64,000 nt of DNA, from positions 18,557,565-18,621,564 of the forward strand of contig CM064681.1 in assembly GCA_032717465.1 (NCBI GenBank). Reading direction: 5' to 3'. The position numbers and the translations under genes are program-made. Positions within the stretch are counted from its first letter, which is position 1. The number at the start of each line of letters is the position of its first letter. Origin of the DNA: Coenobita brevimanus (Eukaryota; Arthropoda; Malacostraca; Decapoda; Coenobitidae). This document shows, one piece after another, positions 21,211 to 31,740 of the stretch. Under the pieces are notes generated by a model. The model saw only the letters and a list, made by a program, of their open reading frames with translations, ran no database searches and had not been told where the DNA came from.

Positions 21211-23011
21211 TTAACCTCTGAACAGCTGGGCGTCACTCTCGTGACGCTTGGGAGCAAGGGATAATACCGCGGGGTGTCACTTTTGTGATTCTGTGTTATT
21301 TTGAATTCACCCAGGCTTTCAAGTGGTGGCTTGTATCATCTATCAGTACTGCCAATGTCCAACACTAGTCAGCACTCCTAATCTCATCTGTACTCCCATC
21401 CATTGTTGACAATTTAGCCATTTCTCCCTGTTCTTGACTCCCCTCCCTACCTCCCCTCCATTACCCTCTCCTCTCGCCTGCCCGGCCGTGCTATGCTAAG
21501 TAAATTTCCCTGGAATTTTCCACTGATTTCATCCATTGAAATAAGCCCTATGCCCTATTCTTATACCAAATAATATATACAAGAAAGAAATAAGGTAAGT
21601 GATAGTGCCATACACCTGACAACACCTCACGTGCACTCGTTCGCTAATTTTTGCTGTTCATTTCCCCTTGAAATATGCCGTATAATCTATTCTCGTAATA
21701 AAAATATATATAAAAAAGGAAAGGAGAAGCCTAAGTGATATTTACATTCACCTGGAACTACCTAATTTATTATGTATTGTCTAGATTTCCTGCCAATAAT
21801 TTCGTAGCGTATACATTAGCAGCTTTCACCCCGCTGACATTGGCAGCATTGCACTTCCCCTAGGAAGGCAGGCCACCACAATGTATTCAGTTTACTGTCG
21901 TCTTTCAAGGTGAAAGCACGTCCGATTCACGCCTGCCCAATTACGCCGCTTTTTAGCCCCATGCAAAGGGCCCTGTGACCTTTACCCCCTACTAAACCTC
22001 ATGTAGAAAGAGGTAAAGGGGTAAGTGACTGTGGAACGTGAACTGGCTAATTTGTCAATGAAAATGATAGACAGTGACTACGATCTATCTGGTGAGTAAA
22101 ACAGTGCAAGTGGAAATGTAAATAATGTGTAAATAACGTGTAAACAGCAAGTGAAAGCAATGAATGTAAATATAAGTGAACAGTGGAAAATAGTTTTATA
22201 AGTTACTGCAAATGACTGCATAACACAGTGTAAATAAAATAGAAATGTAAATAATGTAAATAAAATAGAGAATGTAAATAGAAATATAAATGAGTAGTAA
22301 TATAAGAATACGAGTATATATACTAGGAGTAATGAAAGTGAAAGTTTCACTCTAGCATGTATGAATACTATGAGTTATGAAAGTGAAAATGAAAGTGACA
22401 GATTCACTCTCAAAGCTACTATACAGGACGAGAAAGTGAATGCTACATATTTTACTGAAAGAGAAATTGAATGCCTACAGTGACAATAAACTACTATTAC
22501 TGAAGGAAACTTATGGATAAAGACTGTAGATATATGTAAGTGTTATATAGTAATAGAAATATAAACTGTGAGTGTTTTTATGAATAATAAATGACAGAAC
22601 ACCACTGGCAAACGATGTCAAGTGGGAAGGTTATATGCACTCGTAATTTTCATTGTTTTCATAGTGTTTTTTTTTTTTTAGAGTATGGATTCCAAACTAT
22701 TTGAGAATCATAGAATAGTGTTTCTAGTGATAATATCAGGCTGAGGTAATCATATTACGGGTTGTCAGGAAGTGTAAAGTGGAGACTTCGTTACCCAACT
22801 TCAGAGGTCTCCACAAGTCCTATGGTACTCGACAAAGGCTCAACAAACATCCCAGGAGAAAGCTGAAGGTATGTGCCATTTGCATATTTAATTATAATAT
22901 TCTAGGACTAATAACTGATTTTTGGCAAATATTTTTAGAGTCTGTTGGAGCGCCAAAATGCCCGCGAGACAAGCAAGTCAGGCAAAAACAACCCCGCGGT
23001 TTAAGGGTTAA
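21211..23011 (+). mobile_element. piggyBac element PB2, internal-deletion derivative
   Basis: Flanked by TTAA at 21211-21214 and 23008-23011. Left terminus CCTCTGAACAGCTGGG; the right terminus in reverse complement is CCCTTAAACCGCGGGG. The first ~880 bp match PB1 to about 13939, including the start of the transposase leader with its AACTGGC and GACAGTGACTA codons. At about 22093 the sequence jumps to the equivalent of PB1 15976, so about 2 kb containing nearly the whole transposase is absent. The remaining ~920 bp include ~490 bp of right end lost from PB1. This is a classic non-autonomous derivative. It is inserted in the BEL pol reading frame. Confidence 0.9.
22770..22997 (+). other. Coding-like block with splice-like sites near the right end of PB2
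   Basis: The plus-strand reading VETSLPNFRGLHKSYGTRQ, then RLNKHPRRKLK, is followed by CTGAAG|GTATGT, a good donor (GT at 22869-22870). A 70 bp AT-rich stretch ends TTTTTAG (22937-22938), and a reading LLERQNARETS runs to a stop inside the terminal repeat. PB3 has the same arrangement at 27815-28085 with a similar peptide. No known family is recognised. It could be a terminal exon of a transposon gene, a captured host exon or coincidence. Confidence 0.4.
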
Positions 23012-24180
23012 TAGTCGTCACTCTATTACGGACGAAAGGAATTTTACTGTCTTCCTCTCCTATCCAGTAAACACAAATCTCACTGTCAGCCCATATGTAA
23101 ATATACTCAAACTGAGTATCAAGAGTAGTTATATACCTGGCCAATTTAGTTCCTATTTCCATGGAAGCCAGTTCCATTTAAGGTAGGGTTCTTCCTTTAA
23201 TTAGTGAAACTCTGGCATTGGACATAATAATCTTACTATCCTCTCATGTTGTGCAGTAAGCTACTGCTCCATGGACGCTTTAAGAAGCATCACAAAATAT
23301 GTGTAAGTGCAACTTCTCATTACAGTTTATTTTCCTGGGGATAAATATGCTTGATGTGGTCTCAAACTCCTCTCTAATCTGTTCCCATTGTTCCACATAT
23401 GTCTCACCCAATTCAGTGTCCCAGTCTAACCTTCTCGCCAAGTCTCCTGTACTAAACATTTGCCCCTAATAATCATAGGACTGACCAACCCTAATGGGTC
23501 AAATAACAAGCAGACCTGGCTTAACAAGGACCTTTTGGTGAGAGTAACATCAGAAAACTTAATTGGTTTTAAACTTATTACATCAGCTGTTGTATCCCAG
23601 TTAAGACCTGACACATTTTGAATTTAGAGAATGTCAGAAGCTGGATAGTCCTCTTGTATTTTATTCCTCAAAAGCGGTGAATTTGTATTCCAGCCCTGTG
23701 ACGGCAAATTTGCCTTCCCACATTCGGAGTTGGCTATTTCATGAGCCTTCAATGCTTCCGAGTCTGTTTCAGCAACACCTTGCAAATTATCCATATAAAA
23801 AGTCTGCCCTATTTCTGGGCATTTGGCATTTTCAATATGATGTTTAAAGTGTTGCAATGTAGGAAAAGACTAGCACAAGATCCAAAGAGCACCGATCGGA
23901 AACAGCAAGTCTTCAATGGACTATCCTCATTTCGGGGATCATGAGGCCAGAGGAATGTTGTAAATTTCCTATCCTCCTCTCTCAGTCCTATTCTGAGAAA
24001 AGCCTTACTAAAGTCTGTTGTATAAGCATAAGGTTTCTCTCTAAATCCTAGTAACACATTCCCTAGCTTCTCTGTTTGTGTAGGTCCAGAGTAGAGGCAA
24101 TCTTTCAAGCTAGCTGATTCCTTGGACGCTTTACTACTACAATTGAATACTGTCTGTATGGGAGGAGTTACTGAAACATA

Positions 24181-24651
24181 TTGGTTTTCAAACAGTAATA
24201 TAGGCATTATAAGCATTGTTTCACTCACTAACTCATCACCATTCATGACATTTTTTTCCCACATTACCTGATCATCATTTCTGATTGTTTCTTCCTCTAA
24301 TGCTATGTAAACTTTGTCCTCCACATTGTCATCGATTGGGGAATCACTCTGGCCCTGAATCTCTTTATTGGCCAGGTCACTGGTAACAGGTGAATTGCCG
24401 AGACAATGGCGTGCAGGGGGGAGGAGAGGTTATGCGGTGTAAGGCATTGTCCCTGCTTGGCATCTTGTAGAGGAATAGAGGAAGGTGTCCCGTGTATACG
24501 TGCCAAAAATCACTTGCGAAATCACTCGCGAAAATTGAAAATTGTGCAAATTAGTGACCTTGCAATGTTGCCACGTTAATTTACGTCTCAGGAATATGAG
24601 TGCACATCATGTGAGGACGTGAATTCATGTCTCCGGGATGGGGCGGGTTAA
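24181..24651 (-). mobile_element. MITE copy B, 3'-truncated, fused to BEL RT
   Basis: The upstream end keeps TTAA at 24648-24651 with CCCGCCCCATCC and the near-palindrome GACGTGAATTCATGTC. The body matches copies A, C and D as far as the string GAAAACCAATAT. There homology stops and BEL RT continues in the same reading frame (ENQY|VSVTPPIQ). About 300 bp of the MITE right half and the RT N-terminus are missing at the junction. Confidence 0.75.
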
Positions 24652-25093
24652 ATTCTACAGACTGGTTATGCAAATCCAAGGTTATTTTATCTCAGGGGCT
24701 AGTTCCTCAGAGTTTATATCTGCACTGTCCTGGTCCAACAATTTGTGTACAAGTTCAATATATTTATCCAGCAAGTAATTTATCTGAGTAGGTTCTAATT
24801 CTGCACCTATTCTAGCTACCATCGATGACTGTGTGGGGGTAACAAAGACTGATTCTACTAGTTTGGCCTCTCCTTTAACTTGTTTTGGAAAAGGCGGCTG
24901 ACCCATAATAAGGTTACCTCCTGGACACTTGAACAACCGTACCTTATTCCTTTTGAAGGTCCTATGTAGGAATCTTCAACAATAATCAGAACCAATTATC
25001 ATTTCTGTGGAACCCACAGTATCTGATTCCACAATCTGTTTAGCCAACTTTATCTCTGAGCTTGGTAGATGATCAGAGGTTTCCTTCAGTCCT

Positions 25094-25185
<92 letters not shown>

Positions 25186-25440
25186 GTGTCTCCATATTGT
25201 CAAGAACAGCTGCTGTTATACGGCATTTATATCTTCCTAATTGTATTACAGGTCTAACCAAATCAAAAGACTGAGCTTTCTTAGTTGTTAAGAATCCTGA
25301 AATGGCTAGATTTACCTTGCCAATAATAGGTAACTTTAATTTCTTCACAATGTTTGCAGAAATGAAGGTTTTCTGAGCACCCGAATCAAACAGGGTACAT
25401 ACTAAGAGGTTTCTATTCTCAACCAATACCTTCACATGGC
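24652..25440 (-). pseudogene. BEL/Pao aspartic protease and protease-RT linker
   Basis: The minus strand reads LLVCTLFDSGAQKTFISANI (about 25350-25400), the active-site DSG of retroelement proteases. After ITAAVLDNMET it enters a (TA)n expansion (25094-25184). The linker resumes at 24936-24682 (PGGNLIMGQPPFPKQ). The protease would process the polyprotein. The microsatellite expansion and a stop after LAPEIK break it. Confidence 0.7.
25094..25184. repeat. (TA)n inside the BEL protease
   Basis: A TA run with two interruptions (ATGTA, ACTGTA) within coding-derived sequence. Confidence 0.95.
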
Positions 25441-26820
25441 TATGGGAACTGCAGCTGGCATTACTGATGGAGCTTTCCCTTTTGCAATTGTCATATTGAT
25501 GTTTGCAGGTTTAGGAACCTCACTTTTGATCCTAGGGCATAAATCACTATGATGATGATCTTTTTTGCTTTCAACCAAAGATTTAATTTAGTCTTACAGT
25601 CCGCGGAAGTATGTTCGGAGTTCATACAGATTATAAAACTCCCCTGTTCCTGAAGCTTTCCTTCTCTAGAAGCATAATCAGGATAGGCTACTGTTGACAA
25701 GATGCACTGGAATGTTTCTCACCACAAAATACACAAACTTTCCTGTCTTTTACCATGGAAGGTTTTACTTCCTTAATATCCTCAGCTTGTGTGTTCCTTG
25801 TCTTTAATACCTTGTCCTCAGCCTTTAAGGAGCTAAGGAAAGTACCTATCTCTTCTTTAGGCACATACTTAGTCTTCTCTGACATAGGTTTCCCAACCAG
25901 TTGATTAGTGGGTTTTTTCTTGATTTCAGTCTTCTGTTTGACCTCAGTAGGTTTTCCTGTTCCTTCCAAATGTTTACAGAGTTGCATCAAGCATTCCTCA
26001 ATCTCTTCGCAGGAAAATTATCCTTTTGATACCTACCATACAAAGGATCCTTGGTTTTCGGTGGAAGCTTTAAGGACACATTTCTTGAAAGCACCCAATC
26101 TGATGTCTTAATATCTTCGTAAGTACCTAAGGCCTTTAAATTACAACTCATTGCAATTCTAAAGTTTTGCAAGGAATCAAAACCTTGTCTAGGCATGGGT
26201 AATTCAATTAGAGCCTTCAGTAATTGACTAATAACTTGCTCCCTATCTTCGTAGTTTTGTTTAAGAATAGTCAAGGCCACCTCATAATTATTTTCTTCTA
26301 CTGGTAATTCTTTTACAGCTGATATGGTGTTCCTTTGACCTGTCTTAACAGATATGTGAGTTTGCTGACTTCAGGGAGATCTGTTCTATCGTGTACTAAA
26401 TATCTGAACAGGTCCCAGAAGGACTTCCAGTTCTGCTCCCCATTAAACTCTGGAAGCGTTATTTGTGGTAACACAGCTCTACCCTGCTGTTCCACAACTT
26501 GTGTTTCCGCGGCGGTCTCAGCTAATTTTGACTCTAGTGTCTTTACTACAGTTAAGTAATCTTCTACTTTACCTTAAAACTTCGTAGTTTCTGACTAAGA
26601 GTTTCTTTTCATCAGCCTTTACTAGCTGCTTCTAAAGTTATATAACTTTTTTCATACTTGTTCCATCGGTCTTTCAGGATATATAGGAGACTGTTTAATT
26701 TCTCCTTGGACAGAGGTATTTCGTCCAACGACTGTTTGCAATCATTTATGGCTCTAGTTACCCATCCTGCCTTACTACTAGAAGATCTTTGCAATAAAGA
26801 AACAGACATGTTGACTGGCT
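25441..26820 (-). pseudogene. BEL/Pao gag (capsid and zinc knuckles)
   Basis: The N-terminus starts at the ATG near 26809 (MSVSLLQRSSSSKAGWV). A capsid-like part follows with LPEFNGEQNWKSFWDLFRYL (about 26400-26460) and later IELPMPRQGFDSLQNFRIAM. A Lys-rich stretch leads to a CX2CX3HX4C knuckle, CVFCGEKHSSASC (about 25700-25740). A second knuckle has lost its first Cys (FIICMNSEHTSADC, about 25620). Gag would form the particle and bind RNA. The frame changes several times. Confidence 0.75.
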
Positions 26821-27080
26821 TCTAATTTAATAATTTAATTATGAGTTTCAACCACAAATTTACCCCAGCTTAGTAATTATCTGATTATTTTAAATTTTGA
26901 AGAGGGTAGGGATTAGGTCCTCTACATCAACCCTTTCCCCTTGGGTTATTAAACCTCTAGGCTTGTATTCATCCCCCCACTCCATTTCCAAATACTCGTT
27001 ATCTGGCCCAGCTACATATGCATTTTATTTTCAGGAGTGTAGGGATTAGGTCCATAATTTCAACCTATCTCCCAGGGTTA

Positions 27081-28089
27081 TTAACCCCTAAAACGTGGGG
27101 CGTCGCGTTTGCGACGCTCGCCAAAAAGGATATAAAGGCGGAGCGTTGCGTTTGCGATTCAAGTTAATTTTGAATAAACGCAGGCAAGGATGTTCCAGCT
27201 GGTATTGTCTATCAGTACCACCACCCTTTAGCTACAATTAGCATACTTTACCTTTGTACTACTGACCTCCGTTGTTGCCAAGTATCGCGTTTTTCCCCCC
27301 TCCCCCCCCACCACGGCCCGGCCAGCCTGGCTGTGATACATGGCAGCGCTCTGACTGCTCAGAACTGTAAATCTGCGCTCTCCTCTCACAAGCAGTTTAT
27401 GCTAATAGGAAACGCTTGTTTCCCCAGTTGTAACACTAGCATTTTTTCACACGGTTTGCCCCTGTTTAGCGTCAGTTTACAACAGGCTTTCAAAATGACA
27501 TTATGGCGAGTTCTAGTTCTTCCGAGTCAGTGCGAGCGGCCAACAGGAACTAGAATAAAGTGATGGACGTAAGGCAGAATAAAAATCGCGCTGCGGTGAT
27601 CTTTTGGGAAGTAATATGATTGAAAATAATGTAGTATACGTGTTTTTAGCTGTGAAAATGGAAATGTTTTTTTGAGTGACGGGAAGACCGCCACCGCGCT
27701 GCATGTCGGCCGTACGCTTCATTGATTTTTGCCTTATTTTCAGTGCTTATTGTACAAATATGGATTCCAAACTACCTGTACGTTGTAGTATAAAGTTTAC
27801 TGTGACAGAATGAGGCTGTGGTTGAGGGGAAACCGAGTTGCTGGAGGTGTGAAAGTGAAGATTTTGTTACCCAACTTTGCAAGTCTCCACAAGTCCTTGG
27901 GTAGTCCACGAAGGCTCAACACCTGTCTCTGGAGAAAGCTGAATGTAAGTACTATCTGCCATACCAAGTATAATGTTCTAGGATTAATCTCTGATTTTTG
28001 GCTAATATTTTCCTACAGGTACTCAGACCTCGATCGAACGCCGCCACCTGGGGGAGGTCGGCTGTCGATGGCTGCGTATTAGGGGTTAA
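27081..28089 (+). mobile_element. piggyBac-related element PB3, non-autonomous
   Basis: Flanked by TTAA at 27081-27084 and 28086-28089. Left terminus CCCCTAAAACGTGGGG, right terminus (reverse complement) CCCCTAATACGCAGCC. It shares with PB1/PB2 the terminal alignment, twin palindromes, a CTATCAGTAC motif about 130 bp in, and the right-end coding-like block. There is no transposase domain. The neighbouring repeat unit of the BEL leader shows the unoccupied site. Confidence 0.85.
27810..28085 (+). other. Coding-like block with splice-like sites in PB3
   Basis: An ATG at 27810 opens a reading that contains KILLPNFASLHKSLGSPRR and LNTCLWRKLN. It is followed by AAT|GTAAGT (GT at 27945-27946), a 74 bp intron-like stretch ending TTTTCCTACAG (28017-28018), and a short continuation LRPRSNAAT toward the terminal repeat. 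It parallels PB2 22770-22997. The function is unknown. Confidence 0.4.
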
Positions 28090-28815
28090 ACCTCTAGGGT
28101 TATATTTCATCCCCACACTCAATTTCCAAAACATCCATTTTCCCTGAACTCGGTATGTATGTATTTCCACATCATCCAGTGCAACCGAACGTGGTAGTAG
28201 GTTATGCCCATGAAAAATAACTTTAAACATATTCAGCGCTCTGGCACACATCGGCTATCCTCACTCAGTCGGGGCACCGAGATGTCAGAAATATTTAATG
28301 TATACAAGTCGGTATCCTCACTCGGGGCACCAAAATATGAAAAATAATTGGGACGTTCTGCTAAACAAATCGGGGCTCCTCTCTCAGAGCTCGCAATGTA
28401 AGAAATTTCTTGTATTTTCTAATAAACAACTCGTAGGTTGTTACTCGTCCCTAAAGTTGTCCTTAAGTAAATTCAAACATGTCTCATTGCGTTAGGTGAA
28501 CCGTAACTTAATCTTAACTCACCTACAGTAACTATTTCTAATCTATCTCCTAGCTAATCCCCCGTTGAACTGGCCAATTCTTAAAGGTTATTTAGCTAGT
28601 GAAGGGGGAGTGTCGGACAACTGATAACAATGAAGCTGCTTTTCTGTAGTTGCTTGATCAATTAAGCATCCTTAAGGTGCGTATGTACAACGTGCTGCTT
28701 GAACCTTGTCTAGGAGCAGAGTGCGTGAACGTGGCAGGCTTCTACCCCCCTCATAGAATGGTACAGGTGCCAAATATTAATAAATTACAGTACTATATAC
28801 AGTTAGATTAAATCA

Positions 28816-29213
28816 TGATATATATAGGGCGAATCTAACAAGTTAATCCTAGTTTTAATTAAACTAAAGTTAAACCAAATATTCCCTTTAACTATATGAA
28901 TATCTTAAATCCAAATCTGCTTTACATGAAGACCTTTTCATCCTCGCCACATCATCTAATGCACAGACGCAGTTTAGGTCAGTGGAAATTTCCATATAAT
29001 TACATGTATTTGCAATACAGTTGTCCACGAGGGTTAAACACAGTAGCATTTAATTTATCAACAATAGGAATTATTAAAGAGAACGTAATTTCTGGGTTAT
29101 AAAAACAGCTTGAACAAGTGACAATGGTCTCTAATTTTCCTCTGCTTCTAACCAGGGATGACTATTATAAAAAGCAGAGAGCACAACTGCTCTGGGGGAA
29201 AATATTTCCCACA
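28816..29213 (-). repeat. BEL/Pao 5' LTR
   Basis: ~398 bp, the partner of 19012-19412. It begins TGTGGGAAATATTTTCC in element orientation. The outer flank continues directly into LINE L3 at the LINE position GGAGCAGTGACCATT. Confidence 0.85.
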
Positions 29214-31740
29214 GGAGCAGTGACCATTGAAGTAACAACAGAAAAGAGATAAAGATGTAAGAGCGTGGCAAAGAGACAGAGGTTGAATGGAATGAGTAAG
29301 AGGAGAGTTAATGAGACGAAAAGCCTTTGACTCCACCCTATTGAGAAGAGCTGTATGTGGTGAGCCTTCCCACACATGAGAGTTGTACTCTACACGGGGG
29401 CGAATAAAACCCGTGAATAAAGTCAACAACTGTGCATGGGTAAATAAAATATGGAGTCGTCTTAGCACACCTAATCTCTTGGAAGCAGATTTTACAAGAG
29501 ATGTAATATGATCTTTCCAAGACATGTCCCGAGAGAATGAAACCTCACGTAAGTTTAAGGATGATTCAGGATTGAGCTGGATATTATTAAAAATTAATAA
29601 GCACTCCTGTGGAAGATTTTGTCAGGTTGAGAGGTGTAAAAACTGAGTTTTGGGTGCACTAAAAACAAAAAGATTATTTTTACCCAAGTCAGAGATACGA
29701 GCTAAGTCAGACATTAGGTGTGCCATAGCCTCATCCCTTGTTGGTTGAAGTATCTGTTGAGATGGACTTTGTGGGAACCGAATGGAAAGGTGAAGGATGG
29801 AATCAACATTTGAATGGATAAGGTTAGACGTACAGTTTAGAAGGTCATTGGTGAATAACAAGAAGAGAGTTGGTGATAGCACAGAGCCCTGAGGAACACC
29901 ACTGTTGATAGATCTAGTAGAAGAATGGTAGCCATCTACAATAGGAGCTATAGAACTACCAGAAAGGAAACTATAGATGAAGGCACAGATAAAAGGATAT
30001 AAATGAGATGAGGGCAGTTTTGAAATTAAAGATTTATGAGACTCGATCGAAATCCTTTGAGATGTCAAGTGCAATGGCAAAGCTTTTGCCAAAGTCTTGG
30101 AAAGATGATGACCAGGAGTCTGAAAGATAGGTGAGAAGATCGCCAGTGGAGCGTCGCTGACAGAACCCATACTGACGATCAGAAAGGATGTTGTGATAGG
30201 AAAGATGCTTTATAAAATTTCTGTTAAGAATTGACTCAAAAATTTTTGAGTCACAGGATATCAAAGCAATTAGGCGATAATTAGAGGGTTGGGAATGGTC
30301 ACCCTCATATGGGAATGTCTAGATGAGAGCAAACTTCCAGCAAGAAGGAAACGTATAGTTGATAGACAATGGCAAAAGAGCTTACCTAGGCAGGGTGTAA
30401 GCACAGAAGCACAGTTCTTGAGGACAACAGGGGAGACTGAACAACACTGGAATCATCTAAGCTGGAATTGGAGGAGAACGTCTGAATGAAGAGATCTGCT
30501 TTATCAGTAGAAGAAATAGCTACAGAGCCATCAGAGTAGAAAGATGAGGGACGTATGATGACGTAAAGTTGTTAGAAAGGTTTTTGGCAGGGTGCTAGAA
30601 GGAGCAGGAAGAATTCATGTTGGAGAGTTGAGAGCATTTTGTATGGATGAAATTGTTTTTAGCAGAGCAAAGATCAGACTTAGCACGATTCCGGTCAGAA
30701 ACATAAAATAGATGTGAATCAGGGGTGGGCTGGGTCCGGTACTATTTATAGGCCCTCTCCTTGTCGAGGACAGCAATAAAACAAGCTTGATTAAACCAAG
30801 TCTTTCTTGCATTAGTCAAACGATATGGGAAAGGAATGTATATTTCCACGCCCGAGAGATTAACCTCCATAATGCGCAAAGCACACTCAGATGGCTCTCG
30901 GCCATGGAAGCAATAATCATTCCATGGAAAATCAAAGAAGTACTGCATGATGGCCTCCCAATCAGTAGCTTCAAAGTGCCACAACCGACGTTTCTTATGA
31001 GAGCCCATAGGCCGTACTGGAGCGATAGAACAGGTTAAGGTAATAAGGTTGTGATTGGAGTAGCCCAACGGAGAGGAAAGATTAATAGTGTAAGCACAAG
31101 GATTACATGTAAGGGAGAGGTCTGGTCTGTTGGAACTCTCTGCAAGGCTGTCAAGCATACGGGTAGGGTGCTGGACAAGCTGCAGTAGGTCATTAACTAT
31201 AGAAAAGATGTAGGCTTGTTCACCAGGTGGATCAGTGAAAGGAGAGGAGAGCCAAAGGTTGTGGTGAACAATGAAATCTCCTAGAATGGAGATTTCATAG
31301 AAAGGAGAAATGGATAGGATGTGTTTCATCGTAGAAGCAAGATAGTCGATGATTTTTACATAGTCAGTAAAACTAGGGGATAAGTAAACAACACAGATAT
31401 ATATATGTAGAGAATGACAGGAAAAAAACAGAGAAGAGAGAATTCAGAAGAATCAATTTCAGAAACACGAGAGCAAGGTAAGTTGTTGCGCACATATGCA
31501 CAACAGCCACCTTTTTCTTTGAAATGAGTATAGAAAACTTAAGAGGATACAGAAAAGTGTTTGCTATCAGTTGCCTCAGACAGCTGAGTCTCAGTTAAGA
31601 AGCGAAAGTGATGTTTAGAGGAAGAGTGGTGGTGCTCAACAGAGAGTAAGTTAGAGGAATTAGGGCAAATTTTTCAGAAATGAAGAAGTGAGTCAGACAG
31701 TGGTTCCAGGCAGCTTGGTGAGTCGTCACCATAAGAGGGA
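29214..31740 (-). mobile_element. CR1/Jockey-type LINE copy L3, 3' end removed
   Basis: Minus strand. The endonuclease carries ISILGDFIVHHNLWLSSP (about 31230-31300, the GDFNxHH motif) and SNHNLITLT. The RT includes DRQYGFCQRRSTGDLL (about 30170), LDISKDFDRV, and GVPQGSVLSPTLFLLFTNDL (about 29880-29930). The YADD region has been damaged by a small deletion (IHSNVDSILH). The copy ends abruptly at the BEL 5' LTR, about 700 bp short of the 3' end seen in L1 and L2. It is a broken, inactive copy. Confidence 0.8.

Larger units (their letters stand above)
20801..24180 (-). pseudogene. BEL/Pao reverse transcriptase - RNase H, interrupted by PB2
   Basis: The RT begins near 24180 with TPPIQTVFNCSSKASKE, followed by DFSKAFLRIGLREEDRKF (about 23990). 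The active-site box near 23786-23797 reads FYMDNLQG, so the second catalytic Asp is Asn. LFDPLGLVSPM lies near 23490. RNase H ends with FKFMHVSSKQNPADLLSRGS (about 21160-21190). PB2 sits between coordinates 21211 and 23011. On removal, the reading on both sides joins in frame across a single TTAA (VTTI|KELSSKF). Other stops and frame changes exist near 23620 and 23200. The N-terminal part of RT before TPPI is missing and is replaced by MITE B. Confidence 0.8.
26821..28815 (-). other. BEL leader region with imperfect tandem repeats, split by PB3
   Basis: Between gag and the 5' LTR. An approximately 130 bp unit occurs at about 26900-27030 and again from 27036, and PB3 interrupts the second unit at GGGTTATTAA|ACCTCTAGG. 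Another short tandem motif (GTATCCTCACTCGGGGCACC) recurs at about 28255, 28310 and 28370. No convincing primer-binding site next to the LTR was found. Confidence 0.6.
19012..29213 (-). mobile_element. BEL/Pao LTR retrotransposon with nested insertions
   Basis: Two ~400 bp LTRs enclose gag, protease, RT, RNase H and integrase in BEL/Pao order on the minus strand. Removing the inserted PB2 (21211-23011), PB3 (27081-28089), MITE B (24181-24651) and (TA)n (25094-25184) leaves an internal region close to 5.5 kb, within the usual range for the family. The flanks are RTE1 (left) and LINE L3 (right) with no matching target duplication, which suggests later rearrangement at one side. Confidence 0.85.
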
